The notes below the pieces were generated by a model. That model worked only from the letters and a program-made list of their open reading frames with translations, was not told the DNA's origin and searched no databases. This document shows positions 52,089-61,764 of a stretch of 64,000 bases of DNA, piece by piece. Position numbers and translations under genes: made by a program. The stretch spans positions 1,240,001 through 1,304,000 of the forward strand of contig NZ_CANLNS010000001.1 in NCBI RefSeq assembly GCF_947492715.1. The letters run 5' to 3'. The DNA comes from an uncultured Psychroserpens sp. (GTDB lineage: Bacteria > Bacteroidota > Bacteroidia > Flavobacteriales > Flavobacteriaceae). Each line of letters begins with the position of its first letter. Position 1 is the first letter of the stretch.

Positions 52089-54164
52089 TTAATCTTCAAA
52101 ATCTGCATCTGTAACTCCTGTATTTAGAATTGCTTCAACGAGAGTAGACTCAACTACTTGTGGACCTAAAGCTCCACGTTTTGTGTGAGGGAATTTGATA
52201 CCTTCAACTTCTTTGTAGTTTGAAAATTCAGCTTCTTGATTTTGTGTTTGTCCTTGGAAATTGATGACAGAAACCTCTTTAACTTTCAGTCCAGATTCTA
52301 CATCATAAAACGATGTGATTGAAACAGAACTTCCAGGGATTTCTACTTTATAAGCATCTTTTCCATTTACTTTTTCAATACCAGAAAGTTTTGCTTTTCC
52401 TGAAGCCATAAATCCTAGCTCAGGGAATACACCTATAGATGGCTTTAAATCATCTAACATGGCTTGAGGCATTGGTATTTTTTGTCCGCCTTGCTTCATG
52501 TACATTTCAGTGTCTTTTGCAACTACAGACATCATAGGAGCTCCATTCATAGACGTTACTGTCGCAAATTTATCGGCAGTTCTTTTTTCTTCAACTAAAA
52601 CAGTTGCTCCCATTGCAGTTGCTTCATATTTTAAGACTACAGATGTGATTCTACCAACCTTTTCTTTACCACCAATAGCTTCAATGTAATTAGCTAAAAC
52701 AGTATTAGCATTCATGCCTTCAGGCATCTCAACATCGTAGTTTGGTTTATCAACGGCATTGGCATAAGCGTCATAATATTTAATAGGAATTCCTGTTTTT
52801 TCAAGGTTTTCTAAAACTTCACTTCCTTTTCCAACAACGATAAAACGAGCATTTTCAGTTTTAAAATATTTGTTAGCTACACGGTTTACATCATCTGCAG
52901 TAACAGCGTTTATTTTTTGCAAGTATGTTGTATAGAAATCTTCAGGAAGATCATTCAATTTAATGTTTAAAGCATAACGTGCAATGGTTTGTGGATTTTC
53001 TAGAGCCAATACAAAGTCACCAACATATTTAGCCTTTGCGTTTTTAAGAGCATCTTGAGCTACAGGTTCGGTTTTTATACGATTAATCTCTTTTAAAGTT
53101 TGTACAACAGCACTATCTGTTACCATATTTCTAACTGCAGCACCTGCTGTAAAACGAGATGCGTACTCGTCCACACCAACACTAGAACGTGCACCATAAG
53201 TATAACCATGTTCTTCACGAAGATTCATGTTGAGGTAACTGTTAAATCCACCACCTAAAATTTTATTTGCGATTAGTGTTGAATGATAATCGTCATCCTT
53301 CATTTCTAAATCAACATTGTTTGTTAATGAAATATTAGATTGTACAGCGTTTGGCATATCAACAAAGTTGATTTGTGTGTATTGGGCATTAGGCGCTTCT
53401 TCAGGAACATTATAAGCAATGTCTACTGATTTTTTCCACTTTCCGAAGTGCTCAGTAATTTGTTTTTTTACAGTGTCGTAATCAACATCACCAACAACAA
53501 CTAGATAGGCGTTATTTGGATTAAAGTACTGTTCATAGAATGACGCAACATCACCAAAAGTAACATTACCCGCTGTTTCTTTTGTAGTAAACTCTCCATA
53601 AGGGTGTTTTTTACCATAAGAAAGTGCACCACCAACACGATTTGCAACGGCATCAACACTTTTTTCACTAGTTTTTAATCCTTCGATAAGTTTTTCCTTC
53701 TCTTTTTCGAACTCTTCTTCGGTTAATAATGGATTGATAGCTGCATCTGCCATTAATTCTAAAATTCGATCAGAATACTTAGATAATGACCTTGCAAAAG
53801 CACCACTAAAACCAAAATTAATACTTGCTCCTAAGAAATCAACTTCTTCGTTAAATTCATCTTTAGAGATGTTAGTTGTCCCATTCCCCATCATGGCGCC
53901 AATTAAACTTTCAACACCTGCTTTATCTCCAACAGTCATTGGTTTATTATCTATGGTTAAAGAATAAGAAACTCGAGGTAATTTATGGTTTTCAACAACT
54001 AAAACTGTTAGTCCATTTTTTAATTTGAATTCTTCAGGTTTGTCCAAAGAAATTTTTGGAGCAGGTCCTGGCTCTGGCATTTTAGATCTGTCAACTTGTG
54101 CAAATACACCAACAGACATTAAAAATGCGACTATAAATATTGATATTTTAAATTTCATTTTCAT
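52089..54164 (-). CDS. M16 family peptidase, non-catalytic subunit with extra C-terminal domain
   Basis: This 691-residue periplasmic protein has a signal peptide (about 1-22, ...GVFA/QV). The first 450 residues are two M16 half-domains (LKNGLTVLVVENHKLPRVSYSLTIDN ... YFNPNNAYLVVVGDVDYDTVKKQITEHFGKWK). The H-x-x-E-H zinc motif expected after the N-terminal strand is absent (AGVESLIGAMMGNGT). It should therefore be the non-catalytic partner of the adjacent M16 protein, as in two-subunit M16 peptidases. The last 200 residues (about 480-691) form an extra domain resembling LolA/outer-membrane lipoprotein-sorting folds (VLANYIEAIGGKEKVGRITSV). Only 8 bp separate it from its partner. Confidence 0.88.
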   Translation of the reverse strand: MKMKFKISIFIVAFLMSVGVFAQVDRSKMPEPGPAPKISLDKPEEFKLKNGLTVLVVENHKLPRVSYSLTIDNKPMTVGDKAGVESLIGAMMGNGTTNISKDEFNEEVDFLGASINFGFSGAFARSLSKYSDRILELMADAAINPLLTEEEFEKEKEKLIEGLKTSEKSVDAVANRVGGALSYGKKHPYGEFTTKETAGNVTFGDVASFYEQYFNPNNAYLVVVGDVDYDTVKKQITEHFGKWKKSVDIAYNVPEEAPNAQYTQINFVDMPNAVQSNISLTNNVDLEMKDDDYHSTLIANKILGGGFNSYLNMNLREEHGYTYGARSSVGVDEYASRFTAGAAVRNMVTDSAVVQTLKEINRIKTEPVAQDALKNAKAKYVGDFVLALENPQTIARYALNIKLNDLPEDFYTTYLQKINAVTADDVNRVANKYFKTENARFIVVGKGSEVLENLEKTGIPIKYYDAYANAVDKPNYDVEMPEGMNANTVLANYIEAIGGKEKVGRITSVVLKYEATAMGATVLVEEKRTADKFATVTSMNGAPMMSVVAKDTEMYMKQGGQKIPMPQAMLDDLKPSIGVFPELGFMASGKAKLSGIEKVNGKDAYKVEIPGSSVSITSFYDVESGLKVKEVSVINFQGQTQNQEAEFSNYKEVEGIKFPHTKRGALGPQVVESTLVEAILNTGVTDADFED

Positions 54165-54172
54165 CTTATTTT

Positions 54173-55507
54173 TTAGTTGTCAGTTTTCTCTTTTGGTAAG
54201 TATTCTAACTCAACACGTTGGTTAGGGTTCAAGTATTTTTTTACAACATCTTGAATTTCTTGTCTCGTAATTGATCTATAAATATCAATTTGGTTGTTGA
54301 TAAGATTGATGTCGTCATATAGCATGTAATATCTTACTAGAGAATTGGCAATACCTTGAATACTAGAATTAGAATTTACAAATCTGTTTTCAAATTTATT
54401 CTGAAGTTTTTGGAAGTCTTTTTCAGAAATCAATTCGTTTTGCATTTTTGCTATTTCCTCGTCTATTTCAGTAAGTAAAGTGTCTAGAGATGTGTCTCCA
54501 AGTGGAAGTCCATATACAGCATAGATGCTGTAATCCATTTGGTCAATGTTGATAGCACCAACTTGAAGCGCCATTTTTTTCTCGTCTACTATTTTCTTAT
54601 ATAATTTTGAGGTTTTTCCATCACTCAAATATGCAGAAACCATGCTCAATACATAAGCATCTCTGCTTTTAAAACCAGGTGTTCTGTAAGCTGCGATGAT
54701 ACCAGGAATTTGAATATTTGGGTCATAGAACTTTGCTTCAATTGTTTCTGTAATTGGTTCTTCTTTAGGGAATGCTCTAACTGGGTCTGTTCCTCTTGGA
54801 ATATCTTTGAAGTATTTTTTGATTAATTTTTTAGCTTCGTCAGAATCTATATCACCAGCAACAACTAATGCTGCATTATTAGGCCCATACCATTTTTTGA
54901 AATAGTTTTGAAACTCCTCTAAGGTAGAAGCGTCCAAATCGGCCATTTCACCAATGTTCTTGTTTTTATATGGGTGTACTTTAAATAGGTTTTCGCTAAC
55001 AGCAAATAAAAACTGTCCATAAGGAGAGTTATCATAACGTAAACGTTTTTCCTCTTTTACAACTTCATTTTGCGTATCTACACCAACTTGGTCAATTACA
55101 GGATGTAACATACGTTCTGATTCCATCCAAAGTCCTAATTCTAAATTGTTTGAAGGGAATACTTCATAATAATATGTTCTATCAAGTGAGGTGTTTGCAT
55201 TATTGCTTCCTCCATTAGAAGAAACGATTGTAAACCATTCTCCTCTGTCGATATTTTTTGTTCCTTCAAATAGTAGGTGTTCAAAAAAGTGAGCAAATCC
55301 TGTACGAGGTGCTTCAGGCTTTCCTCCTAAATCTTTTCCTCCAACATCATACATTACACCAATCGTAACCACAGGAGCAGTATTGTCTTGATGTAAGATA
55401 ACGTGAAGTCCATTATCTAAGTCAAATTCTTCAAATTCAACTTTTTGAGCGTTGGCAGAAAAGCCAACAAGCATCAAAGAAGCTAAAAATAATAGGCATT
55501 TTTTCAT
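54173..55507 (-). CDS. M16 family metallopeptidase, catalytic subunit
   Basis: This 444-residue periplasmic protease has a signal peptide (about 1-20, ...GFSANA/QK). The inverted zinc motif H73-x-x-E76-H77 is in RTGFAHFFEHLLFEGTKNI, followed by the second Glu in the ...QNEVVKEEKRLRYDNSPYGQ stretch. The later YGPNNAALVVAGDIDSDEAKKLIKKYF is the second half-domain start. M16 peptidases degrade small unfolded polypeptides. It pairs with the non-catalytic protein encoded 8 bp downstream, giving a heterodimer. The upstream region up to 55723 shows no clear promoter. Confidence 0.92.
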   Translation of the reverse strand: MKKCLLFLASLMLVGFSANAQKVEFEEFDLDNGLHVILHQDNTAPVVTIGVMYDVGGKDLGGKPEAPRTGFAHFFEHLLFEGTKNIDRGEWFTIVSSNGGSNNANTSLDRTYYYEVFPSNNLELGLWMESERMLHPVIDQVGVDTQNEVVKEEKRLRYDNSPYGQFLFAVSENLFKVHPYKNKNIGEMADLDASTLEEFQNYFKKWYGPNNAALVVAGDIDSDEAKKLIKKYFKDIPRGTDPVRAFPKEEPITETIEAKFYDPNIQIPGIIAAYRTPGFKSRDAYVLSMVSAYLSDGKTSKLYKKIVDEKKMALQVGAINIDQMDYSIYAVYGLPLGDTSLDTLLTEIDEEIAKMQNELISEKDFQKLQNKFENRFVNSNSSIQGIANSLVRYYMLYDDINLINNQIDIYRSITRQEIQDVVKKYLNPNQRVELEYLPKEKTDN

Positions 55508-55723
55508 TGTGAGTTCGTTTTAAATTAATTGTGAGTTTGTTTTAAATTTTTCAACATGTGTCATAAGTGTACCATTTTTATAAAATGTTACATATTTCTC
55601 ACAAAAATAGCGAATAGCATCGCTTTTTTCGAGGTTTTAGGACTAAAAAAATCTTAAAAATGGCAATTTTGATCAAATTTTTCACGAACTTTAGTAATCT
55701 TTCGATTTAAAAACCAGACAGTT

Positions 55724-56179
55724 ATGAATACTTCATTTTCGGTTGCATTAAAATACGGACTGTTTATTACCATAAGTTTAATCGCTTATTTTCTAATATT
55801 AAAATTGTTTGACTTGCATGAAAACCCTTGGTTACGTCTACTCAATGGAGTAGTTATGTGTGCGGGAATTTATTTTGCAATAAAAAACTACAAGCTGAGG
55901 TCTGGCGGTAATTTCTCTTATATCAATGGCATAAAAACAGCCTTAATAACAGGATTTATGGCCACGTTTTTATTTACAGCTTTTATGTCTGTTTATATGT
56001 TTCATCTCGACCCAGCATTTACCGAAAAAATATTAGGTGAGTGGTTTACAAGCTATGGAACAGGAGCAGGAATCCTTGTTTTTATTATTCTTATTGAAGG
56101 TTTAGCTTCTACGGTTGTTTTATCTCTTGCGTTTATGCAAGTCTTCAAAAAAAGTTATAATATCCCTCAAAATCCTTAA
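55724..56179 (+). CDS. DUF4199 domain-containing membrane protein
   Basis: This 151-residue inner-membrane protein has four hydrophobic segments (about 10-28, 38-54, 70-95 and 112-137). The sequence from NPWLRLLNGVVMCAGIYFAIKNYK to FSYINGIKTALITGFMATFLFTAFM matches the DUF4199 pattern common in Bacteroidota. No function is known. It stands 77 bp before rplU, but the rplU promoter lies in that gap, so the two need not be co-transcribed. Confidence 0.8.
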   Translation: MNTSFSVALKYGLFITISLIAYFLILKLFDLHENPWLRLLNGVVMCAGIYFAIKNYKLRSGGNFSYINGIKTALITGFMATFLFTAFMSVYMFHLDPAFTEKILGEWFTSYGTGAGILVFIILIEGLASTVVLSLAFMQVFKKSYNIPQNP

Positions 56180-56184
56180 AACGT

Positions 56185-56214
56185 TTGTAGATTAATAATT
56201 TAGGCGTATATTTG
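56185..56214 (+). promoter_or_regulatory. Bacteroidota sigma-A promoter of rplU-rpmA
   Basis: TTG (56185-56187), 19 nt, then TATATTTG (56207-56214) fits the consensus TTG-N19-TAnnTTTG exactly. The leader to the rplU ATG is about 35 nt. Confidence 0.72.
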
Positions 56215-56256
56215 CACTCATTTTTTGAACAAATTAATTAATAAAAACGTTACGCT

Positions 56257-56931
56257 ATGTACGCAATTGTAGAGATAGCAGGGCATCAATTTAAAGTTGA
56301 AAAAGACCAAAAAGTTTTTGTTAACCGTTTAGCAACAGAAGAAGGTAAGAAAGTTTCTTTCGATAACGTTCTTTTAATTGGAGATGGTAACAATGTAACT
56401 TTAGGCGCCCCAGCTATAGACGGAGCACAAGTAAGTGCTAAAGTCTTAAAGCACCTTAAAGGTGATAAAGTGATAGTTTTCAAAAAGAAAAGAAGAAAAG
56501 GTTACCGTGTAAAAAATGGACACAGACAATCTTTATCTGAAATCGTAATCGAATCTATCGTTTCTTCAGGAGCTAAGCCAGCTAAGAAAGCTGCTCCGAA
56601 GAAAGAAACTAAAGAAGCCGAACCAAAAAAGGCTACTGCTCCAAAGGCAGAAGCTAAAAAAGCTGCTCCTAAAAAAGCAACTGGAAAGGCAGACGATTTA
56701 AAGAAAATCGAAGGTATTGGACCAAAGATTGCATCAACTTTAGTTGAAGCAGGAATTGTAACTTTTGCTGATTTAGCAAAAGCAAAACCAGCAAAAATTT
56801 CTGAAATCATTGCAGATGTTCGTGGAAACCACGTGACAGATACTTGGCCAGAGCAAGCTAAATTAGCTGCTGATGGGAAGTGGGATGAATTGAAGAAATG
56901 GCAAGATGAATTAGATGGTGGTAAAGCCTAA
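56257..56931 (+). CDS. rplU: Ribosomal protein bL21 fused to a helix-hairpin-helix extension
   Basis: Residues 1-103 are ribosomal protein L21 (MYAIVEIAGHQFKVEKDQK..., VIVFKKKRRKGYRVKNGHRQ), which binds 23S rRNA. A Lys/Ala/Pro-rich linker (about 104-145) follows. The final 75 residues are a helix-hairpin-helix domain (KIEGIGPKIASTLVEAGIVTFADLAKA) that is not part of standard L21. The HhH motif usually binds nucleic acid. The total of 224 residues is about double the standard length. To my knowledge related fusions occur in other Bacteroidota, and the role of the extension is unknown. rpmA (L27) follows 40 bp downstream as in most bacteria. Confidence 0.93.
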   Translation: MYAIVEIAGHQFKVEKDQKVFVNRLATEEGKKVSFDNVLLIGDGNNVTLGAPAIDGAQVSAKVLKHLKGDKVIVFKKKRRKGYRVKNGHRQSLSEIVIESIVSSGAKPAKKAAPKKETKEAEPKKATAPKAEAKKAAPKKATGKADDLKKIEGIGPKIASTLVEAGIVTFADLAKAKPAKISEIIADVRGNHVTDTWPEQAKLAADGKWDELKKWQDELDGGKA

Positions 56932-56971
56932 GGCATTCCACTTAAGTATAACAATATAAAACCTTAAGACA

Positions 56972-57232
56972 ATGGCTCATAAAAAAGGAGTAGGTAGTTC
57001 TAAAAACGGTAGAGAATCAGAATCGAAACGCTTAGGTGTTAAGATATTTGGTGGACAAGCTGCAATTGCAGGAAACATTATCGTAAGACAAAGAGGTAAT
57101 ACACATCACCCAGGTGAAAATGTGTATGGAGGAAAAGACCACACTTTACATGCTAAAGTTGATGGTGTTGTAAAATTCACAAAGAAGAAAGATGGTAAAT
57201 CTTTTGTTTCTATTGAGCCGTTTGAAGCTTAA
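56972..57232 (+). CDS. rpmA: Ribosomal protein bL27
   Basis: This 86-residue protein is a standard L27: [70 protein letters not shown]. The N-terminal tail reaches the peptidyl-transferase centre. It has no N-terminal leader peptide of the type cleaved in Firmicutes. It is co-transcribed with rplU and ends at a terminator. Confidence 0.97.
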   Translation: MAHKKGVGSSKNGRESESKRLGVKIFGGQAAIAGNIIVRQRGNTHHPGENVYGGKDHTLHAKVDGVVKFTKKKDGKSFVSIEPFEA

Positions 57233-57254
57233 ACTGAATTTTACCCAATAATAT

Positions 57255-57285
57255 AAAACCCATTCTCATTGAGAATGGGTTTTTT
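57255..57285. terminator. Bidirectional intrinsic terminator after rpmA
   Basis: AACCCATTCTC / GAGAATGGGTT with a short ATT loop and T-run, between convergent rpmA and the MutS-like gene. Confidence 0.88.
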
Positions 57286-57335
57286 GTTTATAAGGTTTGT
57301 TGTAGTAAGTACTAATTTCTAAGGTCTAGTAAAAA

Positions 57336-59108
57336 TTAATCTACAATTTCCATTTTCTTTAAAAGAAAGCTAGCATTCATATTTTGACAAACACCTGTTT
57401 TTAGTTTGTAATCAAAATAGAGTTCATCATTGACGATTTCGGCATCAAAATAATAGTTTTTAACTTCGTTGAGTTCTTCTGAAATGTCACAAAGACTCAA
57501 ATCGTGTGTTGCAATAATACCTGTTGCACTGCCTGCCACTAATTTCTCCACAAATTTTCGCGAACCTATAGCTTTGTCTGTACTATTAGTGCCTTTTAAA
57601 ATTTCGTCAAGAATAATAAAGTGAGGTTCTTTTTCAATTTCATCAACAATAAATTTTAAACGTGTTAATTCTGAAAAGAAATAACTACTATCATCTGTTA
57701 AAGAATCACTGGTACGCATACTTGTAATGAGCTTTACTGGTGCGTAGGTACTAGAAGTTGCACAAACAGGTAAGCCTGTATTAGCCATAACAATGTGTAA
57801 GGAGATGGTTCTTAAAAAGGTGCTTTTGCCAGCCATATTTGCCCCAGTAACTATAAAAAACTCTTGATTTTTAATAGCAACATTACTCGTAACACGTTTT
57901 GTTTTATCTAATAACGGATGGCCTAAATTTTCTGCCTGAATTACAGAATGATCTATTGAGATTTCAGGATAGGTATAGTCTTGATGGTTAAAGGCATAAA
58001 TGCCTAAGCTGTTATAAGCATCAAAAAACGAAACTACTTCAAACCAATCTTCAACCTTATGTGCATAATTAGAAATCCATTGTTCAACTTTAAATGCATT
58101 TTTAATATCAGATAAAAGATAACCATTTCCGAAGAGGGCAGAAATGAGATTATTTCTATTGTCTAATGCGTCTAAATGTTTTGAGAATTCAGAAAAAATG
58201 GTTGATGCTTTCTTGCCTTCAGATTGAATTTTCTTTTGTTTTTCCTGAAGAAATGTTGAACTAAAATTTTCATTTTCAATTTGATTTAAAAGCGATGCGT
58301 ATTGCTTAAACGTATCCTTTGTTTTATCTGAATTAGAAGCTAATGTATTGATGCTTTTTAAATAGATACCTGTTAGCCCTAAACCTGCGAAAATCCAGTA
58401 ACCGAAAACACCTATATTAAGAATCTCGAAAATGGCTAAAACCAACAATGTTATAGAAACTATGGCGAAAGCCCAAGGCACCCATTTCATATGTTTTGGA
58501 ATATAACTCTTGTGATTTTTTAACCATTTGATAATGGTTGGTGCTGGTGTTTCGGTTGTTATTAAACTTGCTGTCGCAGCATAAAGTTGAGTCCATTCGG
58601 TTTTATGAGATAATTCTTTAATAGCTTCTTGGCGTTGTTTGATAGCATTGGTATTGTTGGCCTTTAATGCATTGGCCAATTGGGTTTTCCCTTCAGTTGA
58701 AATGGTTCTATTTATATATTGAAAAAAAGAACCTTTCCCAAAGAGGTCAATATCTAAACTGTAATAGTGTTTTGGATCTTGAAATTGTACACCTGGATCT
58801 CTATGGTAATACGCTCCCGAAGCAATTTTTAATTCTTCTTCATTAATATGTACAAGTGCCTTATGAAGTTTGCGTTTTGCTTTTGTATCGGTATACCTCG
58901 AAAGGAAGACGATAAAAACTGTTAATCCAATAACTCCAAAAGCTGTGGCCATTTGCCAGTTTGGAAATGCGATATAAATGGCGCTTGCTGTAAGAAGAAA
59001 GGTAATAAGACGTAAAGTACTAAGTAATAGTATACGTTTCTGTAAAGACGTTACTTCATTTTGGTTCTTTGATAACTCAGATTTATAGAATGATATGGGA
59101 TTGCTCAT
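57336..59108 (-). CDS. Membrane-anchored MutS-like ATPase
   Basis: This 590-residue protein has four hydrophobic segments (about 27-48, 52-70, 210-229 and 233-250). It then has a MutS-type clamp/lever region and ATPase: Walker A TGANMAGKST (421-430), LITSMRTSDSLTDDSSYFFSELTRLK, Walker B HFIILDEILKGTNSTDKAIGS and the His of IIATHDLSL. The mismatch-recognition N-terminal domain is absent, so it is not the mismatch-repair MutS. Proteins of this form are annotated as 'MutS family' in Bacteroidota, and their role is unknown. A membrane location for a DNA-remodelling ATPase is notable. Confidence 0.88.
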   Translation of the reverse strand: MSNPISFYKSELSKNQNEVTSLQKRILLLSTLRLITFLLTASAIYIAFPNWQMATAFGVIGLTVFIVFLSRYTDTKAKRKLHKALVHINEEELKIASGAYYHRDPGVQFQDPKHYYSLDIDLFGKGSFFQYINRTISTEGKTQLANALKANNTNAIKQRQEAIKELSHKTEWTQLYAATASLITTETPAPTIIKWLKNHKSYIPKHMKWVPWAFAIVSITLLVLAIFEILNIGVFGYWIFAGLGLTGIYLKSINTLASNSDKTKDTFKQYASLLNQIENENFSSTFLQEKQKKIQSEGKKASTIFSEFSKHLDALDNRNNLISALFGNGYLLSDIKNAFKVEQWISNYAHKVEDWFEVVSFFDAYNSLGIYAFNHQDYTYPEISIDHSVIQAENLGHPLLDKTKRVTSNVAIKNQEFFIVTGANMAGKSTFLRTISLHIVMANTGLPVCATSSTYAPVKLITSMRTSDSLTDDSSYFFSELTRLKFIVDEIEKEPHFIILDEILKGTNSTDKAIGSRKFVEKLVAGSATGIIATHDLSLCDISEELNEVKNYYFDAEIVNDELYFDYKLKTGVCQNMNASFLLKKMEIVD

Positions 59109-59181
59109 ATTTTAATTTGAGGTATAAAGAAACAAAAAAACCCATGATTATACTTGAGTTTTTGAACGAATAATTAGGCTT

Positions 59182-60876
59182 TTATAGGTTTAAAAGGTTT
59201 TTATTATGTTGGTTATTTTTTAATAGAGGGATTTTAGCATTACGCACAGGTAAATAAGCGAATGCTATTTCGTTTCCGTTTCTTACAACAGTAAATTCGG
59301 CTTCGTGCTCAATAGAATCAAGGTAATAGCTTCTGCTAATTATTCGGTCTCCAGCGCGCAATCCAACCTTATATGCTGCAGAATTTTCGTCTATTGAAAC
59401 AATACTTTTCTTGTCTTCAGAAAAGATAAAACCTAGATCAAAGACTTCTGACGTTGGAGTATATTCAAAACCAAAACTCTTGAATATGTGTTCTAAATTA
59501 TAGAGTTGTCCGTTTTCAATATGTGCGTCAAAAAAAGGTTTAAAATCGTCGTTGACATAGTTGTTTACGGTTTGAATGAAATAGGCGTGTGTGATTTTCT
59601 GTTTGTTTTTAAGGGCATCATTTTTAAAATCTAATAAAACGTTATCTAAACAATATTTACCTTTACTGTCTTGCTTTATTTTTTGATCTAAATAAAAGGC
59701 TAGAATAGCGCCGCGACGATAGGGTAACTTTTGCATTCCTTCTTTACCACTCCAGAAATTTTCGTAAGTCATTTCACTATTTGGAACGTCTTTAACAGGA
59801 GACGTATAAAGTGATTTAATAAAGTTGTTAAACTCATTTATGAAATAGCTTTCGTCTAGATTAAATATGTTCCCTTTTGCAATATTTTTAATAGTGTAAT
59901 AATCTGTAAACCCTTCACTAAACCAGTATTGTTCTTCTTCATTATCATTTTTAATAATATGTCCTGTCCAGTTATGTTGTAATTCGTGATTAAATAAATA
60001 GACTAGGCCTTGCGTTTCTAGGTACTCATTGTTAGATGCATTAGTGGCAAATGAATTGGTTAGTCCGGAGCCTTGAAAACTACTTCCTCTTTCTTGAATT
60101 GTTGGGATTAAGGTAACAGCAAAATAGTCTTGGGTATGATCTTGCCAGAAATCACGCTGTTTAACAATCGTTTTTTTCAAAATATTTACCATTGTTGAGT
60201 CTTGAAAAACCTTCCAATCTCCTCTAATAGCAAAAGCGACATTATTACCTTTTATATTTATATCATAGATTCGAAAGTCACCTCCAGTGAAAATTGCGGT
60301 ATGGAATTTTTCTTCTGAAATATGTTCTATGTGTTGAACACGTTCATTACTTCCAAAGCTATTTACAATGGCATAATCTTCTGGAAAATTTTCCCATTTA
60401 ATAACAACATTAAAGTTGTTGTTTGAGGCGTCTATGATGGCTTTAGGAAGCATTAGGAAATTGTGGGAAAACAGGTGGAAATAGTCAGATTGAATGATTG
60501 GTCTATACGTATCCCATGTGGTTAATTCACCTTCGCTATCTTGCTTTATAGTGTATTCTAGCTCAACGTGTTTTATGTCTTTAGGATGGGTTATTTGATA
60601 CCATCCACTATCTCTATTTGAATGGATACTACTTTGTTCTGAAAGGACTTTAATATCTCTTATAACATTATGTAAACTGTCTTGTCCCCAAGCTGTATCT
60701 TGAAAAAGCAAAGTTGATGTTTCGTTACTTTTAACCTTAAAGGCCATTTTAACTTTTAGAAGTTCCTCACCATTTTTAGTTATTGGCGATATGGTATAGT
60801 CAATAGTATTATCAGAATCTTTTGAACAAGAATAGAAGAATATTGCGATAACAAATAAGATGATTAGTCGTTTCAT
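59182..60876 (-). CDS. M61-like metallopeptidase lipoprotein with PDZ domain
   Basis: This 564-residue protein has a lipobox (FFYSC, C17) and an N-terminal beta-rich region. The zinc site is H297-E-L-Q-H301 in LFNHELQHNWTGH, with the third ligand E321 in FSEGFTDYY, as in M1/M61 gluzincins. A C-terminal PDZ domain (about 470-550) has GFIFSEDKKSIVSIDENSAAYKVGLRAGDRIISRS. The order peptidase then PDZ matches M61 glycyl aminopeptidase-like proteins. The substrate is unknown. It should act in the periplasm or at the surface. Confidence 0.87.
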   Translation of the reverse strand: MKRLIILFVIAIFFYSCSKDSDNTIDYTISPITKNGEELLKVKMAFKVKSNETSTLLFQDTAWGQDSLHNVIRDIKVLSEQSSIHSNRDSGWYQITHPKDIKHVELEYTIKQDSEGELTTWDTYRPIIQSDYFHLFSHNFLMLPKAIIDASNNNFNVVIKWENFPEDYAIVNSFGSNERVQHIEHISEEKFHTAIFTGGDFRIYDINIKGNNVAFAIRGDWKVFQDSTMVNILKKTIVKQRDFWQDHTQDYFAVTLIPTIQERGSSFQGSGLTNSFATNASNNEYLETQGLVYLFNHELQHNWTGHIIKNDNEEEQYWFSEGFTDYYTIKNIAKGNIFNLDESYFINEFNNFIKSLYTSPVKDVPNSEMTYENFWSGKEGMQKLPYRRGAILAFYLDQKIKQDSKGKYCLDNVLLDFKNDALKNKQKITHAYFIQTVNNYVNDDFKPFFDAHIENGQLYNLEHIFKSFGFEYTPTSEVFDLGFIFSEDKKSIVSIDENSAAYKVGLRAGDRIISRSYYLDSIEHEAEFTVVRNGNEIAFAYLPVRNAKIPLLKNNQHNKNLLNL

Positions 60877-60939
60877 TTTTTGATGGATGCTGGTTTAGTT
60901 CTGTATAAAAGACGATTGAAATCGACGTGCGTTACAAAA

Positions 60940-60969
60940 CAAAAAACCCAAGTCATTACAACTTGGGTT
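60940..60969 (-). terminator. Intrinsic terminator of the sdh operon
   Basis: AACCCAAGT / ACTTGGGTT (on the minus strand), then a T-run, 30 bp after the sdhB stop. Confidence 0.85.
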
Positions 60970-60998
60970 AAAATATATTTAGAATATGGTTGGTTAGT

Positions 60999-61745
60999 TT
61001 ATCCTTTAAGTGAGGCCTTTAAATATTCTTGGTTCATACGAGCGATGTTTTCTAAAGAAATCCCTTTAGGACATTCTACTTCACATGCGCCAGTATTTGT
61101 ACAATTTCCAAAGCCTTCTTCATCCATTTGTTTCACCATGTTCAAGACACGATCTGTGGCTTCTACTTGTCCTTGAGGTAGCAATGCGAATTGCGATACT
61201 TTAGCTCCAACAAATAACATTGCGCTAGAGTTTTTGCACGAAGCCACACAAGCGCCACAACCAATACAAGTTGCTGCACTAAAGGCATCGTCTGCATCAT
61301 GTTTATTAATTGGAATAGCATTAGCATCTATTGTATTTCCTGAAGTATTTACAGAGATAAACCCTCCTGCATGCTGAATACGATCAAAAGCACTTCTATC
61401 TACGATTAAATCTTTAATTACAGGGAAAGCGGCTGCTCTAAATGGCTCTATATAAATAGTGTCACCATCTTTAAACATACGCATATGTAACTGACAGGTT
61501 GTTATGCCACGATCTGGACCATGAGCTTCTCCATTGATATATAAAGAACACATACCGCAAATACCTTCACGACAGTCATGATCAAAGGCAATAGGTTCTT
61601 CATCTTTATTTATTAATTGTTCATTTAAAACATCTAACATTTCAAGGAAAGACATATCAGGAGAAATATCATTGACCTTATAGTCTACCATTTTTCCTTT
61701 ATCGTTAGCGTTTTTTTGACGCCATATTTTAAGTGTAAGATTCAT
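60999..61745 (-). CDS. sdhB: Succinate dehydrogenase/fumarate reductase iron-sulfur subunit
   Basis: This 248-residue subunit passes electrons between the flavoprotein and quinone. It has the [2Fe-2S] ligands C58, C63, C66 and C84 ([17 protein letters not shown]...TTCQL). The [4Fe-4S] and [3Fe-4S] ligands are C160, C163, C166, C170 ([16 protein letters not shown]) and C215, C221, C225 ([15 protein letters not shown]). The form is the one common in Bacteroidota with the SdhC/FrdC-type anchor. It is last in the operon, 19 bp after the small membrane gene. Confidence 0.95.
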   Translation of the reverse strand: MNLTLKIWRQKNANDKGKMVDYKVNDISPDMSFLEMLDVLNEQLINKDEEPIAFDHDCREGICGMCSLYINGEAHGPDRGITTCQLHMRMFKDGDTIYIEPFRAAAFPVIKDLIVDRSAFDRIQHAGGFISVNTSGNTIDANAIPINKHDADDAFSAATCIGCGACVASCKNSSAMLFVGAKVSQFALLPQGQVEATDRVLNMVKQMDEEGFGNCTNTGACEVECPKGISLENIARMNQEYLKASLKG

Positions 61746-61764
61746 ATGATAATGAATTTATTTT

